Shown: one piece after another, positions 22,416 through 34,565 of the stretch
How the letters are laid out: every line of letters starts with the position of its first letter
Position numbering within the stretch: the first letter of the stretch is position 1
NCBI GenBank assembly: GCA_944990035.1
Contig: CALYLX010000155.1
Location: forward strand, 186,001 to 250,000
Reading direction: 5' to 3'
Length of the DNA stretch: 64,000 bases
Source of the DNA: Clitopilus passeckerianus
Taxonomy: Eukaryota > Basidiomycota > Agaricomycetes > Agaricales > Entolomataceae
Position numbers and translations under genes: made by a program
The notes under the pieces: model-generated
Told to the model about the DNA's origin: nothing
The model's database searches: none
Seen by the model: only the letters and a program-made list of their open reading frames with translations

Positions 22416-24665
22416 ATGCGTCTAGCTTCGTATCTGGCTCGCCAGTCGAGCCAACTCTCAGGGAAAAGATGGCTAGCAACAGCAGTTGAACAACGACAGA
22501 CCCCTCAAACAGTCATTGAGAAGGTTGTTCAGAAGTTTGCCGTCGGTTTACCGGAAGGAAAGGCAGTCAAGGCTGGAGACTATGTTATGATTAGTCCAGC
22601 CCATGTAATGACCCATGATAATACTGGACCTGTGATCTCAAAGTGCATTTTATCTTTCTTTTCATTGCTAAGTACTCACGCGAGCACCAGGTTCAACTCC
22701 ATCGGCGCGACCAAGATTCACAACCCTGCACAACCGGTTTTCACCCTCGACCACGACGTCCAGAACAAAACCGAAAAGAACCTGAAGAAATACGCTTCAA
22801 TAGAGGCTTTTGCCCGCCAACATGGTGTGGACTTCTACCCCGCAGGACGCGGCATTGGTCACCAGGTTCTCGTTGAAGAGGGATATGCATTCCCGCAAAC
22901 ATTGACTGTTGCGAGTGATAGTCACAGCAACATGTACGGCGGTGTAGGATGTGTGGGAACACCTATAGTCCGTACAGATGCAGCGGCACTATGGGCAACT
23001 GGGAAGACATGGTGGCAAGTTCCTCGAATGGTCAAGGTCGAGCTCAAAGGCAAGCTCGCTCCTGGTGTTACCGGCAAGGATGTCATCGTCGCACTGTGCG
23101 GGTCTTTCAACAAAGACGAGGTTCTGAACGCTGCCATCGAGTTCACAGGAGAGGGTGTTGCATCCCTAGGTGTGGACGAACGCTTGACCATCTCCAACAT
23201 GACTACAGAATGGGGAGCACTGGTCGGTGTTTTCCCAGTTGACGAGACCCTTATTCAGTGGTACGACAGGATGTTGTCCAAGCTGGACCTACGCACCTTC
23301 TCTGCCCCATCCTCCGGAATCCCACCACCTCCCGAACACCCCAGAATAAACCGCAGACGACTGGATGCCCTTCGAGCGACCGTCCTCAAATCGGATGCAG
23401 ATGCAGAATATTCATCTCATTTGGTGTTCGATCTCTCCACCCTCGTCCCCCACGTCTCTGGCCCCAACAGCGTCAAAGTATCCACCCCACTTCCCGTCCT
23501 CGAGGAGAAAAAGATTGCAATCCAAAAGGCCTACCTGGTCAGCTGCACCAACTCCCGAGTATCCGACATCGCAGCCGCGGCAGCAGTGATGACAGGCAAC
23601 CAAGTCGCACCCGGCGTTGAGTTTTACATCGCTGCAGCAAGCTCAACAGTCCAACAGGAGTCTGAACGTTTGGGTGACTGGGATATCCTCATCAATGCTG
23701 GTGCCAAAGTTCTTCCTGCTGGTTGCGGACCTTGCATCGGCCTTGGTGTCGGGCTGCTTGAAGAGGGTCAGACAGGTATAAGCGCGACCAACCGAAACTA
23801 CAAGGGTCGTATGGGACATCCGAATGCACAAGCCTATCTCGCCAGTCCCGCCGTAGTGGCAGCTAGCGCAATCAAGGGATACATCTGCAATCCCTCTTCC
23901 GTTGACCCCAACGCCCTACCCCCCACCAAAGCTCCCACCTTCTCTATCTCTGATAGTGCTACAGCGTCTACATCTCGTTCTGCTGGTGCATCCCAAGAAC
24001 CCCTCATCTCTGGCTTCCCAGCTACTTTCTCCGGCCCATTAATGTTCGCTCCCCAGGATAACCTCAACACTGACGGAATTTATCCTGGAAAATACACCTA
24101 CAAGGACGACATCACCCTCGAAGAACAAGCTCAAGTCGTGATGGAGAACTACGATCCCACATTCGCCAAAACCGTCGCTCAGAAACGCTCCGCCTTTACA
24201 TCCACATCTTCGAATGAGCCAGCCACTGTCAAAGCTGGCGTCATCCTCGTCTCGGGATACAACTTCGGCACAGGCTCTTCCCGCGAGCAAGCTGCCACCG
24301 CTCTCAAATCCGCCGGAGTCCCGCTCGTCATCGCCGGGTCCTTCGGAGACATCTTCAAGCGGAATGCGATTAACAACGGTCTGGTCTGCCTCGAGTCTCC
24401 GGAGCTGGTCAAGGACCTCACGGAGAAGTACGCGAAGGGCGGGAAGCGAGGTGCGGGTGGTGTTAATGGCGAGTTGACTGTTGATATGGGGTGGAATGTT
24501 GAGGTTAACATGGCGGATGGTAAAGCTATCGTTAGGGATCAGGCTACAGGCGAGGAGAAGACGTATTGGCTGAGACCTGTTGGGCCCAGCGTGCAGGAGC
24601 TCTGGGTTTGTGGTGGACTTGAGGGTTATATCCTCAAAGAAATTCAGGCAGGTGCTCCAGCATAG
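22416..24665 (+). CDS. LYS4: homoaconitase, mitochondrial (lysine biosynthesis)
   Basis: One intron (22643-22690, donor GTGCAT, acceptor CCAG) joins VISK to FNSIGATK. The N-terminus MRLASYLARQSSQLSGKR is a mitochondrial presequence. Homoaconitase landmarks follow: HVMTHDNTGPVISK, TLDHDVQNK, YPAGRGIGHQ, ASDSHSNMYGG, SCTNSR and CGPCIGLG (the three cysteines for the 4Fe-4S cluster), ATNRNYKGRMG, and in the swivelling domain NTDGIYPGKYTY and GYNFGTGSSREQAA. It converts homocitrate to homoisocitrate in the alpha-aminoadipate route to lysine, found in fungi and not in plants or animals. The length of about 733 residues is slightly above that of yeast Lys4. The intron is 48 nt and has no in-frame stop. 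Confidence 0.96.
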   Translation: MRLASYLARQSSQLSGKRWLATAVEQRQTPQTVIEKVVQKFAVGLPEGKAVKAGDYVMISPAHVMTHDNTGPVISKCILSFFSLLSTHASTRFNSIGATKIHNPAQPVFTLDHDVQNKTEKNLKKYASIEAFARQHGVDFYPAGRGIGHQVLVEEGYAFPQTLTVASDSHSNMYGGVGCVGTPIVRTDAAALWATGKTWWQVPRMVKVELKGKLAPGVTGKDVIVALCGSFNKDEVLNAAIEFTGEGVASLGVDERLTISNMTTEWGALVGVFPVDETLIQWYDRMLSKLDLRTFSAPSSGIPPPPEHPRINRRRLDALRATVLKSDADAEYSSHLVFDLSTLVPHVSGPNSVKVSTPLPVLEEKKIAIQKAYLVSCTNSRVSDIAAAAAVMTGNQVAPGVEFYIAAASSTVQQESERLGDWDILINAGAKVLPAGCGPCIGLGVGLLEEGQTGISATNRNYKGRMGHPNAQAYLASPAVVAASAIKGYICNPSSVDPNALPPTKAPTFSISDSATASTSRSAGASQEPLISGFPATFSGPLMFAPQDNLNTDGIYPGKYTYKDDITLEEQAQVVMENYDPTFAKTVAQKRSAFTSTSSNEPATVKAGVILVSGYNFGTGSSREQAATALKSAGVPLVIAGSFGDIFKRNAINNGLVCLESPELVKDLTEKYAKGGKRGAGGVNGELTVDMGWNVEVNMADGKAIVRDQATGEEKTYWLRPVGPSVQELWVCGGLEGYILKEIQAGAPA

Positions 24666-24765
24666 AGCATAGAGAAGAGGTGTATGTTTGATACAGAAGC
24701 TACTATTCAAAAGTATGCTAGATTTACCATGTATTATTAGTTCTACAAATCGGAAGACCATCCAA

Positions 24766-26763
24766 CTACAACCCCGCTCTCCAGATGCTTCTCCCGTTTT
24801 CGTTCACGCCTTCCAGGTGGCTGGTGGCTTGGACGACACTATCGGGTGCAAACCGTTCCGTCAGGACCGCAAGTTTCGATCTGTATTCGTCCATGCCAAT
24901 ATAGGCACCACACATCCGCCTTTTCCCATCGAATGCAGACCGGCCATGCAAAACACGGTGGTTATCAATTACTAGACTATAATCAGACACAATGAAATAG
25001 AAACGGAAAGACGCGCATACCAACAGCTGTTCCAGGCTGCAGCTGGACCCAATACTCCGAATCTTGATCGGTCAAGCATTTATTCCACTTCCTAGTCGCA
25101 TCATACCTACAAACTTCTCATCAGCTATGAATCATTTGATGCAGCTCATTCATACCATTTCTCAACCAAGTTAGGTTCGAGCCCCTTCATTACACTTCTA
25201 TCGTCATTATTCCACCGAACTTGGAACAGCTCCCCATCTGCGTGGCTGAGAACAGGGTACCCAATCGCCGGAGTGGGGAGGTAGAGCTCGTCTTTCTCTC
25301 CAGCTGCATGCGCAGGGATACGCACAGTCGATAGAAGTTCATAGGCTTCCGGGTGAATATCTTTTAGAATTGAAGCTGCGTAGAAACCGTCGACGAGGAG
25401 GGAGGCACCCCCAGACCCACCCGCGTGAGAGAGAAGATGGAAGGTTTGGAGTCCACAGGGATCGCTCTACGAGATTTAGGTGTCGGTCAGGGTATTTCAG
25501 CAAAGTTGAAGGAATTAGGCGCACGAAATATGTCGTATCCGTGTGAGCACCAAGGGCAAGCGTTGTGTATGCTGTATCGCCCTTGGCGAGGTCAGAGGTG
25601 AAATCCCAGAACTGTCCGTCTAAGGTATCGCTTAGAATGACAGGAGGATGCGCTAGTTGAACCCACATACATTGTGTTTCCCTTATGAACGCTATACGTT
25701 TGCAGAGTTCCTCGGTAGCTTCCGGTGTCGGCGGTACCCCATTGACGAACGAAAATCCAAAGGTATCCTTGGAGAAAGGTGTTCTCAGTAGGACGCTCAG
25801 GGATAACAATCCAGTTGAACGTACAACGTTTGATAACCATTTGAAAAGACCTCTATCACCATCCTCCATCACTTCCTCATAGGATACGGTTGGCGGGGAT
25901 TGATGTATTTTTGAGCCCCATAATATCTTGCTACTTAAGCAGAATCGATGGTTATCAGACCGACAGAAAGGACTTTCCGGAGGCATTATACATACCTGGT
26001 CGACTCTTGTTTTTTGATAACGGGATCATACGAGTTTTGCTTTAACCAAGACCAAGGGTATAAAGAGACATGAGAGTCTAAGTCGGGCCCTGGACAGAGT
26101 CGTCAATACCACGTCAGAGACAGCGTCGATATGTACTCACAGGTAACTTCTAAGCCATCTATCGTCGATTCGGCACGAACAGGAATGATGTCTGGAGGTA
26201 TCTGGGGAGGATATATTCGCAAAGGGTTATTTTAAGGATTTCTGGTGGCGACCTACCTCGAAAGTGTTAAATAACCGTTGTTTTGTGATTGGGTGGAAGC
26301 ATTTGGGACAACGGCAGTGATCACGAAGCCAGATGTTATGACTGAAAGGTCAGTTTCAAGCGAGGCGTTAGTACAGATTCAAGGCAAAGAATGAGAACAT
26401 ACAATCTTGACCAAGTGCTAGGATCCCAGCCTATTGCAATCTTGCGCTCGCTTAGACTGGTGACGGGAAGATCGTCTCTTGATTCCAGGTCGAGCACTGG
26501 CGCAGTTTGCTCTATTCCTAATCCAACAGAGCGCAAAGATGCTGCAGATGCTGCATTCCGTAGCTGCTGGCCCAAGCACTTAGGAATCTCGGGCGCCCCG
26601 AGTGGACCCTAGTGGTGGAAATTAATGAAGCTACGTTTATCAGGAAGGCGTTCACGGGACTTACGGAGATATTGAATCGGGCTAGCGACGTGTGCAGGCT
26701 CCTGCTTGCCTTCAAAGAGTTCAACCTTGTTGAGCTCAACGCTGCCCTTCCTACCCTCAGCAT
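24766..26763 (-). CDS. trimethyllysine dioxygenase-like Fe(II)/2-oxoglutarate enzyme
   Basis: The start MLRVGRAALSSTRLNSLKAS at 26761-26763, then SLHTSLARF, is a mitochondrial presequence. The N-terminal domain has NIWLRDHCRCPKCFHP, the zinc-binding Cys/His motif of the trimethyllysine/gamma-butyrobetaine dioxygenase group. The catalytic domain has TTLALGAHTDTTYF (H-x-D iron ligands), GLQTFHLLSHAGGSGGASLL, and VIDNHRVLHGRSAFDG with the distal His and the 2-oxoglutarate-binding Arg. GLQTFHLLSH and GGSGGASLLVDGF point to trimethyllysine dioxygenase, the first step of carnitine synthesis, rather than gamma-butyrobetaine dioxygenase. About eight introns. It is head-to-head with RPL4. Confidence 0.85.
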
Positions 26764-27027
26764 CGTTCAATGAGTGCTAATCACTGCACTGGACAATGGC
26801 AACACTCCAGGCAAGCTCCAGACTTCGGCAGATCGACGTCACATGGAAGCCATCATCGGGCCGAGTTACCGATCCACGTTTGGTTCTCAGTGTTCTGCCA
26901 ATCATCTTAGATCAAACTTCCCATCAATCAACTGTACAGGACTTCGGCAAAAGCCTAATTCTGTGCCTCGCAATGTGAGTGGGCATTGAACTGACCAAAA
27001 TTCCCGACCTCAAGAACATCGCCAACG
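26764..27027. promoter_or_regulatory. bidirectional promoter, trimethyllysine dioxygenase / RPL4
   Basis: Only 264 bp separate the two divergent start codons, so both promoters must lie here or overlap. No clear TATA box is seen. Pyrimidine-rich tracts typical of ribosomal protein gene promoters are weak. Confidence 0.5.
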
Positions 27028-28418
<1,391 letters not shown>

Positions 28419-28831
28419 AAGTGGTGATGGGATTCTTCTGCAACCTCCACATGTATCAGGGATATGAATTCGTACTACTGAGTGCTGCATGCTTTACACC
28501 AATGATATATGATTCACATGCGCCAGTAGCAAAGTCGACCAAGTCGGCAGTCTGAGTAATGGTTATGAATATGGGCTCCTCCCATGTACTAGGTGATACC
28601 TCGACGTGATACCCGCGTAGCACACGTACCCCAGACCCCGCCTAGGTGCTCTGGGGGATGTGCTTTCTCAATGTTGAGCACATGAGGAACATGCTGTTTC
28701 GGTGTGGCAGGCTTCATGGGGTTCAGTGCTCTCGGCGCACAGCGCCTTCTCTCCCCCAATTGCATATTGTCCCTCTTTGTCTGCTATTCAATTGTTCTTC
28801 CTGTCTCTTTTCCTTTGATTGTGCCACTGGA
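28419..28831. other. intergenic RPL4 3' flank / upstream of the MARVEL-like gene
   Basis: About 410 bp. An open frame reaches back from 28832 to 28646, but it lacks any motif before MASQSLTSP, so I treat it as 5' untranslated. Nothing else seen. Confidence 0.4.
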
Positions 28832-29899
28832 ATGGCCTCCCAAAGCCTCACCTCACCTACTTCTGTTTCTGCGCAGGCCTCGCCCACCCCTTCAACAAAC
28901 CTTGACTCGTCCGCTCTTAATCCAAGAGGATATTCCAGTGCCATCACGCCGCTCGTCGCACTTGGATGTACACTTTTCTTCGCTGCATACCTCTGTCTAG
29001 TCACCTTGACTTGGAGGTATTCACGAAGTCATCCTCGGCCCGTCAACAGTAAGAGTGGTGACTTGCTGGCAAGATGGGGACCTGGTAGGTGCCTTCCCTG
29101 CTCCTCGTCTCTGATGACTGACTGGCCGACTCCTATGGTACATAGCGTTTTATATGTTTGTGGTGCTGACTAGTTTGATTGAGGCAAGGCCGCGCTCCCC
29201 GTCGTAATTTCTTCATCCATGCGGATTTACTTACACACGTTGTGCGGTTTGCCTTGTTTCAATAGGTGTCCTTGGCGAGCTGGCTCGTCCTGGAGTATAC
29301 GTACTACTTCGATGCTCCTAATCAGCAGGCATTCTCTGCTGCCACATTCCTTATGTACGTTCGTCTCTCCTACACATTAAACCCTCATCTGCTCAATGAC
29401 ACACCTCCTCAGCTTTGATTCCGCTTGGACCGCTTTGACTAGCGGCGTGTACAGCATTCTCTTCCTGCATCCTACATGGGCCCTCTTTTCAGTAGCCTCT
29501 ATAGGCTCTCAGTTGATATGGCTGCTCGTGACTTGGTTGCTCTGGATAATCGGTGCGGGGATGCTCAATGGAGCACTTCCAGCTCTCATCGACGGGAGGA
29601 AATGCGAGGAGGGTGTGGTGTTCTGCTCGCAGATACAGGGCCTCTTTGGTTAGTGTTTCTTTTTATGAAACGCACTTGAACCTTTGACTTATTTGATGTT
29701 CGTATAGCGCTGGCTGTCATACAGATGTAAGTTATGCTGGGATTTCCTACCCTAGAGGACATTATGAATGACTTTGTATAGTTGCATTTTGACAGGCGGA
29801 ATGGCTGCTCTAATATGGCTCATATTATCGATGTCAAGAAGCAAGCTAGGTTACAATGACGATGCCCCTCCGAAGGATATGAAACCCTCTCCAGTTTGA
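28832..29899 (+). CDS. four-span MARVEL-like membrane protein
   Basis: It starts MASQSLTSPTSVSAQASPTP with a Ser/Thr/Pro-rich head. Four hydrophobic segments follow: ITPLVALGCTLFFAAYLCLV, AFYMFVVLTSLIEVSLASWLV, QLIWLLVTWLLWIIGAGML, and IQICILTGGMAALIWLILSM. A charged loop DGRKCEEGVVFCSQIQG sits between spans 3 and 4, and the tail ends PPKDMKPSPV with TGA at 29897-29899. The spacing and Cys pair in the last loop resemble MARVEL-domain proteins such as Nce102 of eisosomes. Six exons, one of them preceded by an intron with a GC donor (after LIE). A role at the plasma membrane is inferred. Confidence 0.65.
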
Positions 29900-30095
29900 A
29901 ACCGATTCGCCCACATTCTTTTGGTTTCTTCTTCGTTTTGAACTGTACTTGTAGGCATATCCTGACTTAATAATTGTCTCGTATGTCGTCTGTTTATGCG
30001 TTGCTATCGTCGTTACACAGCGATTCGATTCAATACTATACACTAAGATGGACCACCGTATCAAATAATATATTCGCATTGTGTTCTCGCATAGC

Positions 30096-31262
30096 CTAAG
30101 TTGTTCTGTAAATTACGATGCAGACTGGTAGAATTGCCTCTGCTACGTCAACGAAGACAGAACTCTGACTTGTCTCCTGCAGAAATTGACGTCAGAGAAC
30201 ATGTTACGGTTGAATTGGGGCGAAATTACCAGGGTAGTACCATCCGTTCCTTGGGAAACAGTGACAGAACATTCGACTGACACCCTGTAAGGGGAGGTAA
30301 TGCATGAAGTTGCATACTTGTCCGCCAAATATGAATTCCGGTAGGAGTATATCCCTCGGCCAAATCTAGTGAAGGAAACAATGGCGTCAGAATGATAATC
30401 CGATAGTAGCCAATCAACCTGTACTGACCGTCCTGTATGGAACTGCTCTTTGAAAGCCAAAGTATGGAATAACGACTTGACAGCCATGCAGATCCCGCAT
30501 GACGGAAAAGCGCATAACTCAGGATTGGTCGTCCCCAAGTTACATATGCATTGCGAACTATAGTAGGTTCGCACTTCCGTAGCATTTGGAAGGCATGCAC
30601 TGGACAGAAGGAGGGGAGGCATGAGTGAAAGCCCGTCCCTAATTTCTCAGCCGATACTTACCTACGCGCCTCGTAGCTATCGCGGAAGTTGCGAGGCACC
30701 TCAACTTGGTAGATCTTTTCGACCTGAGGAAGGTTGTCCGAAGAGCTCTTCCAATTCTTTAAGAACCTTTCTCGATCTGAGATGCGTAGACATCAGCCCC
30801 ACAATTCCAAGCTTATCGCGTTAGGCGGATTGTACTCACGCTTCTTGAAATTCCCTCCTTCTAATCGCACCTCCCGAACGGTAGCATCCATCGTAGGTTG
30901 GACAAACAGGCTCATGCGCGATTTGCGCACGCAGGGGGAACAGAGGCCACCTGTCGATCTTGTGAGGGAACCGCATAGTTGGCATGCTTTGCCTTGTTCA
31001 CTCGGACTCCTTGAGGAGATCCTACACGGCTTATTAAGCGCCCAGAAGCCATACGAGGTCCAAGAACAACGTACTTGGAAGGTTTGGACACGCTACGTGC
31101 GCATGTTCTACCGCAGTACGAGTGCTGGACACCATTCTCTACATATTTGGGTTTGACCCCGCAAACCTAGAGTTGATTCTGGTTGTTAGAAAGGCCAGTA
31201 AGGTCGATGACCCTCGTTACCTTGCATAAATTGTTCTTGTCTGTGTCGTAGAGCAGGATCAT
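30096..31262 (-). CDS. divergent zinc/ART-like protein P3, catalytic residues replaced
   Basis: The probable start is MILLYDTDKNNLCK at 31260-31262. One Cys module, CQLCGSLTRSTGGLCSPC, then RERFLKNWKSSSDNLPQ correspond to the fourth module and following exon of P1/P2. The core has TYYSSQCICNLGTTNPELC, SCGICMAVKSLF and FGRGIYSYRNSYLADKY. The last exon SSVFVDVAEAILPVCIVIY ends at TAG 30096-30098. At the catalytic His position the codon is TAT (Tyr, 30560-30562) where P4 has CAT. The position of the Glu is Ser. The product is therefore probably not an active transferase, if the gene is still expressed. Stretches upstream of the Cys module contain stops, so the N-terminus may be decayed. Confidence 0.5.
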
Positions 31263-31695
31263 GGCGACTTGCGGCATCGAGGACTAGGAGGTAATGAAAG
31301 GGTGAAACTGGGCAGAGTTGTATGCCATGGCTGCATTCCGTCTGATGCCTTTGTATCTCGGATTATTGTTTCGCATCGGCGTTTGCAGGGAGCGTGGCTG
31401 CCTCGTTGGTTTGGCGTTCCGGGCAAGTTTGACATCAACTATGTTGTAATTCTACATCAATCACAAAGTTACTAGTGTCCGCTACCCAGCCACTGAACGC
31501 CTTTCACCCTGATGGCATGCGTGTATGTATACGTTTGGATGGGCGTTAAAAGTCTGCACCCAGCCGAGAAATGACTTGTCCACGAGGTGGGTCGGGCAGT
31601 GCCCAATCCGACACTTCCGCTTCGTTCGTTACCCCAGTGGTATGATTTCAAGCGAAGAAATCCAGTTTCATTCTTAATAGACACAGTCTCTATAG
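31263..31695. other. intergenic with no supported gene
   Basis: About 430 bp between P3 and the end of P2. A 70-codon frame on the minus strand (31472-31684) has no recognisable motif. Confidence 0.4.
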
Positions 31696-33232
31696 CTACA
31701 GATCGTCATACATAACAAGGAAAGAGGGTCTAATAGCGTTGTTGGTATAAACTACCAACTCGTCGTAGTTCAGGCTCCCACCAACTTCGGCCAATACCTG
31801 AGGAAGGGATGAGTAAATAATCGAGACAACCGAGAAGCTTGCTTACCGAGTCATATCCAGTGGGTGGTGCAGTTCGAGTAGTATCGTCGTTGTACATCTT
31901 ATAGCCCTTGCCAACAACGACCTTGTTCAGCAAAATCGCCTTCAGCTTCGACGGTGTTCCATTCCAGGAATAATCGTTCGACCTGTTGTGTCATTAGCGT
32001 GCTGATTCCTCAAAGGAACCAAGGATTCGGGCTTACTTCGACGCAGTGGCTGAGGTATAGATACCCTTCCCAAATCTCCCCCACTTCGTGTTAGTTCCCC
32101 ACAGGTTCAAATCGAACGAGTTCCTGATGATGGAGCACAGGGAACATTTCGAGGACGAGCATAGCGATGTCTGCCCCTTGTCACCCACGCTGCATTCGCG
32201 GCGTGTCCCGTGCCATCTGCGATTCTCGTTTCCTGCTGAGCGACCTGTCGCCTCGAAGTGGCCTCGAGATTCAACGTCTGCCCTGTCAGGACGTCAGTTG
32301 GTCTCGATCAATCAACATCCAAGGATCCTACCTATAGGCATTGTAATCATCTAAAGCTTGTCGAGACGAGACAATCTTGTAGACACGGCGAACGCCAGGG
32401 CAATGTTTGCCCGAATGTCTCCAAGATGCAGTGAATTGCTCTTCGACTGCAAAAGGACATGAGCAGGAGATCGAAGCGAGGAGGTAGTGATACGAACCGC
32501 TACGGAAGGTGACGTGGTTCCTTGGAACCTCGAGGATCACTGGCCCCTTCTGTTCTGCCAAGGTCTCGCAGGCCTGTCCGCAGAAGTGGCTCTTCTGCAT
32601 TCTTGCAGCCTTTCGGCACATCAAGCAAAGCGTTTCTCCGAGTCTGAAGAGTCATAAGCCACTGATCTCTTCGAAGAAAGAGGAACAAACTCACTTCTTG
32701 TGAGAGAAACTGCAGAAATCCGCCAGGTTCCCATCTGCGCTAGCGAACGCCTGCTTGGTACAGTTCGGTGCCTTGCAGGTACCTTGAGGTACTCTTGTCA
32801 GAATGATTCGGACAACATGGATACAGGACAATACCTTTGGGTTTCTTCGACGAGGTACTGGCGGTAGTAGCAGCTTTCGCGGTGGCGGCGGCGGCAGAGG
32901 CTGCACAACCCTTGCTACAAAATGGATGCGTCTTTCCAGACGTATCCTGATACCTTGGCCTTGTCTTGCACACCTGAGTTACGTTGTTAAATAATCTCAG
33001 AGATCAAGAACTATATATTCACCTCGCATGTGGTTGGTGAGGTTGTCGTGGGCGGAGGCATTGCTGGTGCGGTATTCTGCTTATTCGTTGCACAAGTCTT
33101 GCTGCAGTAGGAGTGTGTGATGGTACCGTCGGAGTACTTAGGACGAAGATGACAGCTCTATCCTCACATCTAAGCATGCTATCCAGTAAGATATCCTGTC
33201 AATGTACTCACCTCGCAGAGAGTGGACGACAT
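31696..33232 (-). CDS. zinc-module/ADP-ribosyltransferase-like protein P2
   Basis: Full-length paralogue of P1 with the same exon plan. It starts MSSTLCE at 33230-33232. Modules in order: ...HSYCSKTC, CKTRPRYQDTSGKTHPFC, an Ala/Thr-rich spacer, CKAPNCTKQAFASADG..DFC, and CLMCRKAARMQKSHFCGQAC. VEEQFTASWRHSGKHCPGV follows. The core carries WHGTRRECSVGDKGQT (His codon 32210-32212), CSLCSIIRNSFDLNLWG, FGKGIYTSATASKSNDYS, VVVGKGYKMYNDDT, GYDSV and LNYDELVVYTNNAIRPSF. It ends VMYDDL with TAG at 31696-31698. His, Tyr and Glu of the transferase triad are all present. The zinc modules may bind protein or nucleic acid; this is unproven. The very high similarity to P1 in the core indicates a recent duplication or strong constraint. 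Confidence 0.78.
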
Positions 33233-34565
33233 AGAAGCTAGTCACAAAGACGAGGTTTATAGACTGATTTGACAAGGTCGATATGTAGGGTTTTCAGCGA
33301 GCCATATTATTAAAAGTGATCCCCGTGTAATAAATGGACACGATATCTGGCACTCGAAACGATCTGGGGTACACGGCCATGCACCTGCTTCGTAAACACA
33401 TGTTCTGCTGTCGAGGTGAAGAATGAAGTCGTTACGGAAACGCCACTACATGATGGGAAGGGCACGTTCTGGACTGCCAATTTGGGGGTGTTTGCACTTG
33501 CTTGTCTGAATTGCAAGCCCTCCTTTTTTGGGCTATCTTCTCTTTTGCAGAGAATGGGACCTCATTCAGAGTCGGGACCGGTAGACCCTAACGGAGCCGC
33601 GAAAAGGTAGCAAAAAACCTGGTCCTTTCCTGTGAAAGACGTGGTCGATTGCCTTCTGCACGGCTTCGGCGTGGTCGAATACACGCCAACCTAAACGTTG
33701 CCGACTTTCAATGTTATCCACTCAGGCTTCCCAGCTTCTAAATTCACCACCGGACACGCTATTCTCTGACTCTATCTCGGCAACTAATTCTGTCATTAAA
33801 TGACGGCCTTAGGAACATCGAAGTGCAGGCATGTGCATAGAGCAAGCTCGACCGTATGCCCAGGTCACATTCATACCTCCATTCATGAAGTCCACACCTG
33901 CTGTCCTAGGGCAATCACACTGCCGCCTTGAAATAGGAATTAACCTGGCTTAGACTGGCTGTGACTATCATTTTCTTAGAACTCTCATGCAGACCATGGT
34001 TCCAGGTTGATCTTCAACGCCGTCGGGTCGTTGTTGCTACGTCTTCGATGTATCATCGGATAATTCGTGACTTGCCTCAGAGGACGGTATACGCACCCGT
34101 CTCTAGTGTCCACCTATCGGAGCGGGATTCTTGCAGCTGATCGTTCAGCAAGCGTCTGAGTCTTCTGACGTCTGGGACCTTACAGTGTAGCTTTCAGGGT
34201 CTAGAAGTGACTTGAAAACATACGCTGAATGTCACTTACGCCCGTCGTTGCGTGTTCTACACATTGCATCGTCATCTCATCGGAGAGGTGAAAACCGACC
34301 TCGAAACCCTCGCAGAATCCTTAAGGCTCATTCCAGATCAACGGAACTTCCCAATGTTCAATCGAGCTATAGCTCATATCGAACATGTGTTGTGAGGGCA
34401 TTGGAGGCACCTCATTGCGTCAAGGCACTCATATCTTGTCAGAACGCGATTCAGGCGAATAGTCACGAAGCCTCTATGTATTGACATAATGTTACGCGGT
34501 CAACCGCACTAGTGACTGGCTATGGTGAGCTGTTCTTCCGAGCATACCCTCCACTAAATTTCTTC
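33233..34565. other. gene-poor spacer between P2 and P4
   Basis: 1.3 kb without a supported gene. Frames at 33310-33610 and 34212-34484 lack motifs and overlap on opposite strands. The P2 promoter lies at the left end. Confidence 0.4.

Noticed and set aside
33310..34484. Open frames in the P2-P4 spacer as genes
   Set aside because: They overlap on opposite strands, lack motifs, and have no credible splice partners.
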